NCBI GenBank assembly: GCA_016286055.1
Contig: JAEERW010000008.1
Coordinates: forward strand, 124,001-188,000
Reading direction: 5' to 3'
Source of the DNA: Bacteroidales bacterium
GTDB taxonomy: Bacteria; Bacteroidota; Bacteroidia; Bacteroidales; UBA3824
DNA: 64,000 nt
Shown: positions 18,175-25,092 of the stretch, piece after piece
How positions within the stretch are numbered: position 1 is the stretch's first letter
How the letters are laid out: each line of letters opens with the position of its first letter
Notes under the pieces: model-generated
The model's database searches: none
What the model saw: the letters and a program-made list of their open reading frames with translations, nothing else
Told to the model about the DNA's origin: nothing
Translations under genes and position numbers: made by a program

Positions 18175-18965
18175 TATTTTTTCTTGAGATATTTTGTTAC
18201 AAGGTAATCGTCCTTCATAAGTTGTCGTACGCGCTCGAGCTCTTCGGGAGTGTTTACAGAGTACGTTACCTCGTCGGTCATGCTCATACGTATAAGGTAA
18301 CCGTTTTCGAGCACGCGGAGAAGGTCGATACATTCTGTGATTTCAAGTGGCGATGGAGCCGCCGAGTTGAATTCTTCGATAAAGTCTCTACGGAACACAT
18401 CGATTCCCAGCAGTTTGAGTCTTGGACAAGCGTTGGTGCCTCTTACAGCCGATGGGATAGGTTCGCGAGAGAAGTATAGAGCGTTGTTGTTGGCGTCTAC
18501 TACCACTTTTATTTCGTTTGGATCGCGGAAAATTTCATCGGTGGTGATTTCAGCCATAAGCGAAGCGGCTTGAAGTTCGGGCTCAATGATCATAGGGCTG
18601 ATTGCGCATCCCACATGGTTTGATGTTACCATAGGTTCATCGCACTGTATCAGCACTACGATGTCGTACCTGATCTTTTCAATCTCTTCGATGGCTTTAA
18701 CTGCCTCAACCACACGGTCGATAGCACCAATATGGCTCTCTTTTGTTTTGATACAGTTGCCGCCGATTGATTGAATGTAGTCGATGATTTCTTGGTCGTC
18801 GGTGGCCACGTATACATCAGCAAAGTCTTCGCAGCGCATCATTCTGTTGTAAACGTGTCCGATCATTGGCATACCGTTGATGTCGGCCATAGGCTTTCCA
18901 GGAAATTTCTTGGAACCCATACGAGCGGGTATTATGCCTATTATATTAAATTCTTCGGTTTTCAT
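18174..18965 (-). CDS. kdsB: KdsB-like CMP-sugar (3-deoxy-manno-octulosonate) cytidylyltransferase
   Basis: 263 residues. Nucleotidyltransferase fold with IIPARMGSKKFPGKPMADING at the N-terminus, QCDEPMV for the metal-binding acidic site, LYFSREPIPS and a C-terminal PSPLEITECIDLLRVLENGY that matches KdsB closely. KdsB makes CMP-Kdo for lipopolysaccharide core. The usual H-x-S-G-T-D-R loop reads HIGAIDR, a departure that could mean an altered substrate, so a related CMP-acidic-sugar synthetase is possible. Translation is coupled to gltX. A well-formed promoter lies 29-60 bases upstream. Confidence 0.8.
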   Translation of the reverse strand: MKTEEFNIIGIIPARMGSKKFPGKPMADINGMPMIGHVYNRMMRCEDFADVYVATDDQEIIDYIQSIGGNCIKTKESHIGAIDRVVEAVKAIEEIEKIRYDIVVLIQCDEPMVTSNHVGCAISPMIIEPELQAASLMAEITTDEIFRDPNEIKVVVDANNNALYFSREPIPSAVRGTNACPRLKLLGIDVFRRDFIEEFNSAAPSPLEITECIDLLRVLENGYLIRMSMTDEVTYSVNTPEELERVRQLMKDDYLVTKYLKKK

Positions 18966-18993
18966 TTGGTATAATTCTTTTAATAATTTTGCT

Positions 18994-19025
18994 CAAAAGT
19001 AGTTTTTTTTGTTGAAATTACCAAA
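18994..19025 (-). promoter_or_regulatory. Promoter of kdsB-gltX
   Basis: On the minus strand TTTG (19022-19025), a 20-base spacer and TACTTTTG (18994-19001) form a near-consensus Bacteroidota promoter 29 bases ahead of the kdsB ATG. Confidence 0.65.
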
Positions 19026-19052
19026 GCGAATTGTTTTTTTTGATTCTTGGGC

Positions 19053-19080
19053 AAAAAAAAAGTCTGTTTCACAACAGACT
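19053..19080 (-). terminator. Terminator of the tRNA-Cys gene
   Basis: On the minus strand AGTCTGTT and AACAGACT form a perfect 8-bp stem with a GTGA loop followed directly by eight or more T. It sits 23 bases after the tRNA 3' end. Confidence 0.85.
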
Positions 19081-19103
19081 GATAATTTAATCTACTACAA
19101 TTG

Positions 19104-19174
19104 AGGTCGATAGCGGAGTCGAACCGCTCTAGACGGTTTTGCAGACCGTTGCCTAACCGCTTGGCTAACCGACC
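19104..19174 (-). tRNA. tRNA-Cys (GCA)
   Basis: On the minus strand the sequence folds as a complete cloverleaf: acceptor GGTCGGT/ATCGACC, D arm GCC/GGC, anticodon stem ACGGT/ACCGT with loop CTGCAAA giving anticodon GCA, and T arm AGCGG-TTCGACT-CCGCT. Discriminator is U73, as expected for tRNA-Cys. CCA is not encoded. A TATATTTG element lies 15 bases upstream and a terminator follows, so it is a single-gene unit. Confidence 0.95.
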
Positions 19175-19189
19175 TTGTGTTTTGCGGTG

Positions 19190-19220
19190 CAAATATATGG
19201 CGTTTTTTTTATAAAAAAAA
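19190..19220 (-). promoter_or_regulatory. Promoter of tRNA-Cys
   Basis: On the minus strand TATATTTG (19190-19197) fits the -7 consensus; TTTT stands 19 bases further upstream in place of TTTG. The distance to the tRNA 5' end suits direct initiation. Confidence 0.65.
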
Positions 19221-19310
19221 ATTTTTTTATAAAAAATTCAAAAAATCGCTTTTGTGTACCGTATGCTGATGGCTTGATATTTGCTAGTAATCCACAATAA
19301 AATAATTGTT

Positions 19311-20174
19311 ATGTCAGTGTTAGACGGTATCAGAAGCTTGTTTTCATCTTCGGATCAGAGATGTGTGCTTACATTGTCGCAAACAGTGGGTCTTTTTGAA
19401 GGCGGGTCGGTTGGCGAGGCTCTTGGTATGCCTGTCAAAAACCGCACAGCAGAGCAGCTGCACCAAAATCCTGTAACTGATTTGCTTGGCTTTGGCGACT
19501 ATACCACACCCGGAGGTTCTTTGTCGGTATGTTCTGCCTCTTCGTGCGGATTTGCATCTTTTATGGCCGACAACGAGGTGCAAGGCTTTCAGCCTCAACG
19601 TTATCTTGCACTTTGCAATAGCTGGTATTTATATAATGTGAAGGATGAGATAGGACCGTTACGTTTGATACTTCCTGCGGCGGTGGTAGCTGGTGCCCTT
19701 TATTCAGCACTACCGCATATTAGCGTAAAGGATGCTTTGATGTCGCTCCCTGATATAGTTTGCGACAACTGCATTTCGTCGGCGTCGCTTTTCTTTGCTG
19801 CGGCAAAATATCTCTCGTGTGGCGATAATCCGCAAGATGCGATTAAAAAAGCCATAGACTTGTCGTCGCGAATTTGTGCCGAATTGGGGCTTGTGGTAAA
19901 TCATACTGGCATAACCTCGAGTTTTAGAAATATTCTTTCTACTAGCTTTGCTTCTACCGAAGGCGGATTCAGCTCCATAGTACTAGGGGCGGTAAATTCT
20001 GGAGTTTTTCCCGACCTTTCTGGCTGTCTTGTCGGGTCGCTTGCTGGATTGTATTCCACTTCTGACAGTATACCATCATTGTGGAAAAGTTCGGTTTCGG
20101 GCATTGATTCTGTTCGTAATGCTGGCGAAACTGTTCATAAACTTATTACTCACGCCCTCGAAACAGTCTCCTAA
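19311..20174 (+). CDS. ADP-ribosylglycohydrolase (DraG)-like protein lacking catalytic acids
   Basis: 287 residues from ATG 19311 (an upstream TTG at 19281 is not used). The N-terminal pattern GLFEGGSVGEALGMPVKNRTAEQL...VTDLLGFGDYTTPGG closely parallels DraG-family G-x-x-x-GDALG-x-P(V)E-x-R and the following glycine-rich turn. Yet the metal-binding signatures are gone: where active enzymes have W-T-D-D-T this protein has SLSVCSA, and where they have G-G-D-x-D-T-x-A it has NSGVFPDLSG. The downstream alternation of Ala/Gly helices (GCLVGSLAGLYS) remains. It therefore appears to be a pseudoenzyme that may bind ADP-ribose or a modified protein without hydrolysis (inference). No signal peptide. 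Neighbours give no functional clue. Confidence 0.6.
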   Translation: MSVLDGIRSLFSSSDQRCVLTLSQTVGLFEGGSVGEALGMPVKNRTAEQLHQNPVTDLLGFGDYTTPGGSLSVCSASSCGFASFMADNEVQGFQPQRYLALCNSWYLYNVKDEIGPLRLILPAAVVAGALYSALPHISVKDALMSLPDIVCDNCISSASLFFAAAKYLSCGDNPQDAIKKAIDLSSRICAELGLVVNHTGITSSFRNILSTSFASTEGGFSSIVLGAVNSGVFPDLSGCLVGSLAGLYSTSDSIPSLWKSSVSGIDSVRNAGETVHKLITHALETVS

Positions 20175-20427
20175 GAGGGTAGGAGAGGGGAGTGTATTTT
20201 ACTTAATGTAGATAATAATTTATATTTCTATAAATATAAGTTACATTAGTTAGAAATATAATAATTTTTCCTTTGTAAATTACTAATCTTTAATTAATAA
20301 TAATAGTTATTATATCAAATAATATTATATTTCTTTATTTGTTATAATGAATATATGTATAATTATATACTTATTTTCAAGTAAAAATGATTTTTTTAAA
20401 AAAAATATAAAAAAAGTTTAAAAAAAA
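20175..20427. other. Very AT-rich intergenic stretch
   Basis: About 250 bases of almost pure A/T between the DraG-like gene and the structured RNA candidate. It contains no ORF of note and many short A/T palindromes. It directly precedes a consensus promoter and could act as an UP-element-like or curved region for strong transcription of the RNA (inference). Confidence 0.4.
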
Positions 20428-20459
20428 TTTGGAAATATGTTTTTTGTTGTTTATATTTG
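20428..20459 (+). promoter_or_regulatory. Promoter of the orphan RNA
   Basis: TTTG (20428-20431), a 20-base spacer and TATATTTG (20452-20459) match the Bacteroidota promoter consensus. Expected start of transcription is about 20465, immediately before a G+C-richer, structured segment. Confidence 0.7.
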
Positions 20460-20465
20460 CAGTGT

Positions 20466-20620
20466 CGCAAATGAGAAAAAGAGATTTTTTGAAATGCGCG
20501 GCAGAAGAAAGCGGTGCCGCCTGAAAGCGTAAGTCCGGACTCAGTGTAATTGATTTATTAAACGTGTTTGACAGTCCGGTGCGAGTAGGGTGGCGGAGTT
20601 TTCTGCCGAGAAAGAAAAAT
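20466..20620 (+). ncRNA. Unidentified structured RNA candidate
   Basis: A G+C-richer block inside an AT-rich intergenic region, directly downstream of a consensus promoter. Nested pairings are visible: CGGCAGAA (about 20500) with TTCTGCCG (about 20601) as closing stem, GCCGCC with GGTGGC inside it, and CCGGACT with AGTCCGG further inside, giving a long multi-helix RNA. No start codon-led frame of useful length fits. It does not carry the signatures I know for RNase P RNA, tmRNA, SRP RNA, or the cobalamin, TPP, FMN or SAM riboswitches. The next downstream gene (folB) is on the other strand, so this is probably a free-standing RNA rather than a leader. The 3' end is uncertain; a weak hairpin AGGT-TTAGAT-ACCT followed by TTTT lies near 20628-20648. 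Confidence 0.5.
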
Positions 20621-20687
20621 TAAAGCAAAGGTTTAGATACCTGTTTTAAAAAATTGACTGATAGAAGGATGAGTTATGCACTTATAG

Positions 20688-21038
20688 TTATCCTTCAATA
20701 GAAATCCCGCTGTAAGCCACGGGTCCGCCCACAGGAGGATTGTGTTTAAAAATTTCTAATTTGATACGTCCAATGTGAGGAATTTCGAGCTTGATGCGCT
20801 GCAAAATACGGTGGGCTGCGTTTTCGATGAGGCAGGCAGGCTGCAACATCTCTTCCTTAATGAGGTTGTAGACAGCGCAATAGTCTACCGCATCGTTGAG
20901 ATCGTCGGATATGCCGGGACTAACGATGTCGGCTTCGAACGAAATGTTGACGCTGAAATCGTTGCCCTGAGTTCTCTCTTGTTCCAAAACGCCTATCGGC
21001 GAATGAAAACGCATATCGTGTAGTATAATTCTGCCCAT
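20688..21038 (-). CDS. folB: Dihydroneopterin aldolase
   Basis: 116 residues, the usual FolB length. Converts 7,8-dihydroneopterin to 6-hydroxymethyl-dihydropterin in folate synthesis. Motifs: LHDMRFHSPIGVLEQERTQGNDF at the N-terminus (with the conserved Glu of GVLEQE), DDLNDAVDYCAVYNLI, and the catalytic-lysine region IKLEIFKHNPPVGGPV. Stands alone on the minus strand, divergent from glnS. Confidence 0.93.
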   Translation of the reverse strand: MGRIILHDMRFHSPIGVLEQERTQGNDFSVNISFEADIVSPGISDDLNDAVDYCAVYNLIKEEMLQPACLIENAAHRILQRIKLEIPHIGRIKLEIFKHNPPVGGPVAYSGISIEG

Positions 21039-21086
21039 TTTACGTAAAATTAGTCCGCAAATATAAAAACAATCATTAGTTTTATT

Positions 21087-21094
21087 TATATTTG
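21087..21094 (+). promoter_or_regulatory. -7 promoter element of glnS
   Basis: TATATTTG fits TAnnTTTG exactly, 25 bases before the glnS ATG. No TTTG is present at the -33 position. Confidence 0.55.
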
Positions 21095-21119
21095 CGCTCT
21101 ATTTTATTTGATTAAAGTT

Positions 21120-22850
21120 ATGGAAGAATCTAAAAATTTTATCGAACAGTTGGTAGAAAAGAACCTCGAAGAGGGCAAGAACGGAAAGAAAGTACAGACT
21201 CGATTCCCTCCCGAGCCCAACGGTTACCTGCATATAGGCCACGCCAAGGCTATTGCAATCGACTTTGGCATTGCTAAGAAATACAACGGTGTGTGCAACC
21301 TGCGTTTCGACGACACCAACCCCATAAAGGAAGATACCGAATATATGGACGCCATCAAGCGCGATATTGAATGGCTCGGTTTCCACTGGGGCAATGTGTT
21401 TTACGCATCAGATTATTTTCAGCAGCTTTGGGATTTTGCCGAGGAGCTTATACGCCGTGGACGCGCATACGTTGACGAGCAGAGTGCAGAAACCATTGCT
21501 GAGCAAAAAGGTACACCTACACAGCCCGGTATTGAGAGTCCATACAGAAACCGTCCCGCTGAGGAGTCGTTGGAATTGTTCCGTAAGATGAATTCTGGCA
21601 CTGTGCAGCCCGGCACTATGGTTCTCCGCGCCAAAATCGATATGGCTAATCCAAATATGCACTTCCGCGACCCGATAATCTATCGTGTGCTCAACATACC
21701 TCACATCCGCACAGGCAACAAATGGAACGCTTACCCGATGTACGATTTCGCACACGGCGAGAGCGACTATTTTGAAGGCGTTACCCACTCGCTCTGCACA
21801 TTGGAGTTTGTGGTTCACCGTCCGCTCTACGATTTGTTTGTTGACTGGCTCAAAGAGGTTAGGGGCGAGGCCGACAATATGGACGACAACCGTCCGCGTC
21901 AGACCGAGTTTAACAAGCTCAACCTCAGCTACACCCTTATGAGCAAGCGAAACCTGCTCACACTTGTAAAAGAAGGTCTCGTTTCGGGATGGGACGATCC
22001 CCGTATGCCCACCATCTGTGGGTTCCGCCGTCGTGGCTACAGCCCTGAATCAATTCTCAACTTTATCGACAAGATTGGCTACACCACATACGACGCCCTC
22101 AACGAGTTTGAATTGTTGGAAAGTTCGGTCCGTGACGACCTCAACACTCGCGCCACACGTGTGTCGGCAGTGTTAGACCCTGTTAAGCTCATCATCACCA
22201 ACTATCCTGAAGGGCAGACTGAGGAGATGACCGCCATCAACAATCCCGAGGACGAAAACAGCGCAACCCATACAATCGAGTTCAGTCGCGAACTCTGGAT
22301 AGAGCGCGACGACTTTATGGAAGATGCTCCAAAAAAATTCCTCCGTCTCGGACCCGGCAAAGAGGTCCGCCTCAAAAACGCATATATAATAAAGTGTCCC
22401 GAGGAGAATTTCTGCAAGAAAGACGCCGAAGGCAACATCATAGAAATATACGCCGAGTACGACCCCGAAAGCCGCAGCGGAAGCGCAGGAGCCGACCGCA
22501 AAATCAAAGGCAAAACCCTCCATTGGGTATCGTGTGCACACGCTCAGAAAGCAGAGGTAAGGCTCTACGACCGCTTGTGGAAAGTAGAAAATCCCCGCGA
22601 CGAGATGGCACGCATTATCAAAGAGCAAAACTGCGAACCACTTGAGGCTATGAAACAGATGATAAATCCCGATAGTTTAAATGTAGTGAGCTGCTATATA
22701 GAAAAGTACGCTTCTACGCTCAAACCTCTTCACTACTTGCAGTTTATACGCATGGGATATTTCAACGTAGATCCCGACAGCACGGCTGAGCATCCTGTGT
22801 TTAACCGCACAGCCACGCTCAAAGACACATGGGCAAAAGTGAATAAATAA
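21120..22850 (+). CDS. glnS: Glutaminyl-tRNA synthetase
   Basis: 576 residues from ATG 21120 (an in-frame TTG at 21108 is discounted). Class I synthetase charging tRNA-Gln directly, so the organism has a GlnRS route for glutamine. HIGH motif in RFPPEPNGYLHIGHAKA, KMSKS as LMSKRN, RFDDTNP, and the C-terminal anticodon-binding beta-barrels (KEVRLKNAYIIKC; GKTLHWVS). A strong terminator follows, and the gene for tRNA-Gln(CUG) lies 135 bases downstream, a notable pairing of enzyme and substrate genes. Confidence 0.97.
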   Translation: MEESKNFIEQLVEKNLEEGKNGKKVQTRFPPEPNGYLHIGHAKAIAIDFGIAKKYNGVCNLRFDDTNPIKEDTEYMDAIKRDIEWLGFHWGNVFYASDYFQQLWDFAEELIRRGRAYVDEQSAETIAEQKGTPTQPGIESPYRNRPAEESLELFRKMNSGTVQPGTMVLRAKIDMANPNMHFRDPIIYRVLNIPHIRTGNKWNAYPMYDFAHGESDYFEGVTHSLCTLEFVVHRPLYDLFVDWLKEVRGEADNMDDNRPRQTEFNKLNLSYTLMSKRNLLTLVKEGLVSGWDDPRMPTICGFRRRGYSPESILNFIDKIGYTTYDALNEFELLESSVRDDLNTRATRVSAVLDPVKLIITNYPEGQTEEMTAINNPEDENSATHTIEFSRELWIERDDFMEDAPKKFLRLGPGKEVRLKNAYIIKCPEENFCKKDAEGNIIEIYAEYDPESRSGSAGADRKIKGKTLHWVSCAHAQKAEVRLYDRLWKVENPRDEMARIIKEQNCEPLEAMKQMINPDSLNVVSCYIEKYASTLKPLHYLQFIRMGYFNVDPDSTAEHPVFNRTATLKDTWAKVNK

Positions 22851-22860
22851 GGTAAATAAG

Positions 22861-22911
22861 TCGGATTATGAAATACAAACTCAGTTTGTGATTCATAATC
22901 CGATTTTTTTA
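22861..22911 (+). terminator. Terminator of glnS
   Basis: TCGGATTATGAA pairs with TTCATAATCCGA with an additional inner ACAAAC/GTTTGT-like pairing, followed by seven T. Starts 10 bases after the stop codon. Confidence 0.85.
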
Positions 22912-22930
22912 AAAAATTATTTCAAAAAAA

Positions 22931-22961
22931 TTTTTTTTATCGAAAATACTGCCTACCTTTG
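22931..22961 (+). promoter_or_regulatory. Promoter of tRNA-Gln
   Basis: TACCTTTG (22954-22961) with TTTT 19 bases upstream; the distance of 24 bases to the tRNA 5' end fits a short leader. Confidence 0.6.
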
Positions 22962-22985
22962 CGCCGTCAAATTCAGAAATACGAC

Positions 22986-23058
22986 TGCCCGATGGTGTAA
23001 TTGGCAACACGTCTGACTCTGGATCAGGAGAGTTCAGGTTCGACCCCTGATCGGGCAA
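22986..23058 (+). tRNA. tRNA-Gln (CUG)
   Basis: Complete cloverleaf: acceptor TGCCCGA/TCGGGCA with the U1-A72 pair typical of tRNA-Gln, D stem GTG/CAC, anticodon stem TCTGA/TCAGG with loop CTCTGGA giving anticodon CUG, and T arm CAGG-TTCGACC-CCTG. CCA is not encoded. It has its own promoter and terminator and follows glnS. Confidence 0.94.
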
Positions 23059-23063
23059 CATCA

Positions 23064-23099
23064 AGAGAAATTCCGTAGTGCGGGATTTCTCTTTTTTTT
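23064..23099 (+). terminator. Terminator of tRNA-Gln
   Basis: AGAGAAATTCCG pairs with CGGGATTTCTCT (one G-T wobble), loop TAGTG, then eight T. Confidence 0.85.
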
Positions 23100-23182
23100 A
23101 ATCATTTTTAACCATTTAAAGATTACGCGTATTAAAATATTCCATATCTTTATAAGCCAAAACAGATATTTTAGATTACTTT

Positions 23183-24241
23183 ATGGAACAACTTAACATA
23201 CTAGTGGTAGATGATAGTATGCCCAACTTAATGTTGCTCAAGGATATACTCTCGGGATACAATTTCGGTGTAACCGCCGAAAGTGACGGAGAGAATGTGC
23301 TTGGAATACTTAAAGCTGGCAATATAGACCTCGTGTTGTTGGACATAATGATGCCCAAGGTAGATGGATTTGAGGTTTGTAGACGCATTAAAGCCGATCC
23401 AGACACCAAGGATATTCCCGTTATATTTCTCACAGCTAAAGTTGACGAGGCAAGTCTGCTCAAAGGATTTGAACTCGGAGGCGTTGACTATATCAAAAAA
23501 CCATTCTTGATTTCTGAGCTTATGGCGAGGGTGAAAACACATTTGCGTCTGCGTCAAGCCGAAACACAGTTGAAGGACTTTAACCGACAGATACTCACCG
23601 CCGTGGTGCAAACAGAGGAGAGAGAGCGTGCCCGTTTTGCAAAAGACGTTCACGATGGTCTTGGAGCTTTTTTCTCAAGCCTGAATACATATCTTAGCCT
23701 GCTTTCGCACAATAAGGTTTCGCCAGAGGAACTTCCTGCTGTTTATTTAGAGATGAAAGAGCTTATAGATGAAGCTGTTAAGGAGAGTAAGAATATATCA
23801 AACAACCTTATGCCCGACATGCTTCAAAATTTTGGGTTAGTGGCGAGTGTCAGCAGTTTGTGCAAGAAACTTTCGCCTGCAGGTATGCCTGAGATTGTTT
23901 GCATTACAGATGATTTTACAGAACCCCAAAGCGCTGAATGTAAAATAGCGATTTTTCGTATAGTCAACGAGCTGCTCAACAATGCGCTACGTCATTCCGA
24001 GGCAAAAAAAGTAACACTTACCTTTTCTCGAAAAGAGAATCTTATTTGCATCAATTATACCGACGATGGCAAAGGATTTGACATGGAGGAGGTACAACGC
24101 CGCATTAAGGATAAACCTTGCAGCGGCATCACCAATCTTTATGGACGTGTGTCGGGGTTGAATGGACGAGTTGATATTGTATCATCGCCAGGCAACGGCG
24201 TTAAAATAAATATCAGTATTGACACTAAGGCTGGACAGTAA
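23183..24241 (+). CDS. REC-histidine kinase hybrid (HisKA_3 type)
   Basis: 352 residues, soluble. N-terminal receiver (4-120) with Asp10-Asp11, phosphoacceptor Asp54 (LVLLDIMMPKVDG), Thr (FLTAK) and Lys (YIKKPF); a coiled coil; then a NarX/LiaS-type dimerisation domain with His157 in ERARFAKDVHDGLG, and an HATPase_c domain with IVNELLNNALRHSEA and DDGKGFD. Thus a phosphorelay input (REC) drives a kinase, the inverse of usual hybrids. It lacks a membrane anchor, so it is fed by another kinase or a cytosolic signal. Its stop overlaps the start of the double-REC partner by one base (TAATG). Confidence 0.92.
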   Translation: MEQLNILVVDDSMPNLMLLKDILSGYNFGVTAESDGENVLGILKAGNIDLVLLDIMMPKVDGFEVCRRIKADPDTKDIPVIFLTAKVDEASLLKGFELGGVDYIKKPFLISELMARVKTHLRLRQAETQLKDFNRQILTAVVQTEERERARFAKDVHDGLGAFFSSLNTYLSLLSHNKVSPEELPAVYLEMKELIDEAVKESKNISNNLMPDMLQNFGLVASVSSLCKKLSPAGMPEIVCITDDFTEPQSAECKIAIFRIVNELLNNALRHSEAKKVTLTFSRKENLICINYTDDGKGFDMEEVQRRIKDKPCSGITNLYGRVSGLNGRVDIVSSPGNGVKINISIDTKAGQ

Positions 24242-25041
24242 TGGAGACCGAACGCAAGATTGTATTGGTAGACGACAAACAGTCGTATCGCAGCACCACT
24301 AAACTGCTTTTACGCAAAATTGGGGGTTGCCGTGTTACAGCTGAGTTTTCGTCGGGCATAGAGTTTTTGGAAAACATTGATACGGTAGACGCCGACATTG
24401 TGTTTATGGATATTGAGATGCCCGGTATCAACGGCATTGAGGCTACCAAAAGGGCGTTGAAAGTGTGTCCCGACCTAACTATTATAGGTCTTTCGCTATA
24501 CGACGAACCAACTTACATCGAAAAACTTATTGATGCCGGTGCACGTGGTTATCTTCTCAAACTTGGCGACAATCTTTCTTTGATTGAAACCATCATAAAG
24601 TTTCCAAATGCTGATATTTTTTACTCCAAAGAGATAGCTTCCGAAGTGGTGAAGCAACCTCCTGCAAAAAAACGCATTATGATAGTGGAACCATCTGACG
24701 GCACTCGTTTTATTACTGAGTATACCCTTATGAACAGAGGATACGAAGTGTTTTCATATTCCGACGCCGACGTTGCATTGCAGAATCTTGAATCAGTAGC
24801 ACCAGATTTGATTATTACAGATTATTCGCTCTCTTCTACCGATGGATTCACTTTTATAGAGAGGGTGCGACAAAATACTAACTTTGCTACTGTAAAGTGT
24901 ATATTGCTAAGTATCAAAACAGACGCAGATGTTATGAAACACGCCGGCTCTCTGATGGTAAACGAAGTGCTCCGCAAACCATTTACGGCTACAACCCTAA
25001 ATCAAGGAGTTGAAAAAGCTATTTACGAAGATCTCACTTAA
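24241..25041 (+). CDS. Response regulator with two receiver domains and no output domain
   Basis: 266 residues. First receiver (5-125) has Asp11-Asp12, Asp57 (IVFMDIEMPGING), Ser (GLSLY) and Lys (LLKLG), in the style of NarL-type regulators that normally pair with HisKA_3 kinases. Instead of the NarL helix-turn-helix the C-terminal half (about 144-262) is a second receiver with phosphoacceptor Asp194 (LIITDYSLSSTDG), Ser and Lys (RKPFT), but its acidic pair is weakened (IVEPSDG). Such a protein can act as a phosphate sink, adaptor or phosphorelay intermediate. Translationally coupled with the kinase. Confidence 0.9.
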   Translation: METERKIVLVDDKQSYRSTTKLLLRKIGGCRVTAEFSSGIEFLENIDTVDADIVFMDIEMPGINGIEATKRALKVCPDLTIIGLSLYDEPTYIEKLIDAGARGYLLKLGDNLSLIETIIKFPNADIFYSKEIASEVVKQPPAKKRIMIVEPSDGTRFITEYTLMNRGYEVFSYSDADVALQNLESVAPDLIITDYSLSSTDGFTFIERVRQNTNFATVKCILLSIKTDADVMKHAGSLMVNEVLRKPFTATTLNQGVEKAIYEDLT

Positions 25042-25092
25042 TGGTTTACAGGTGGGGAGGCGGAGTTTCTATGTATCTCTTTGAAATTGAAT

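Noticed and set aside
18175..18333. 53-residue N-terminal extension of gltX
   Set aside because: It lies wholly within kdsB, has Arg-rich out-of-frame composition, and the canonical MENQEVRVRFAPSPTGG start overlaps the kdsB stop.
20466..20620. Orphan RNA as RNase P RNA
   Set aside because: AAGTCCGGAC recalls the GAAAGTCCGG box, but the GAGGAAAGTCCGGGC context, ACAGAA region and length of about 350 bases are missing.
22986..23058. tRNA-Gln gene as a site of integration for a mobile element
   Set aside because: No integrase, direct repeat of the tRNA 3' end or composition shift follows; the next genes are chromosomal signalling genes.
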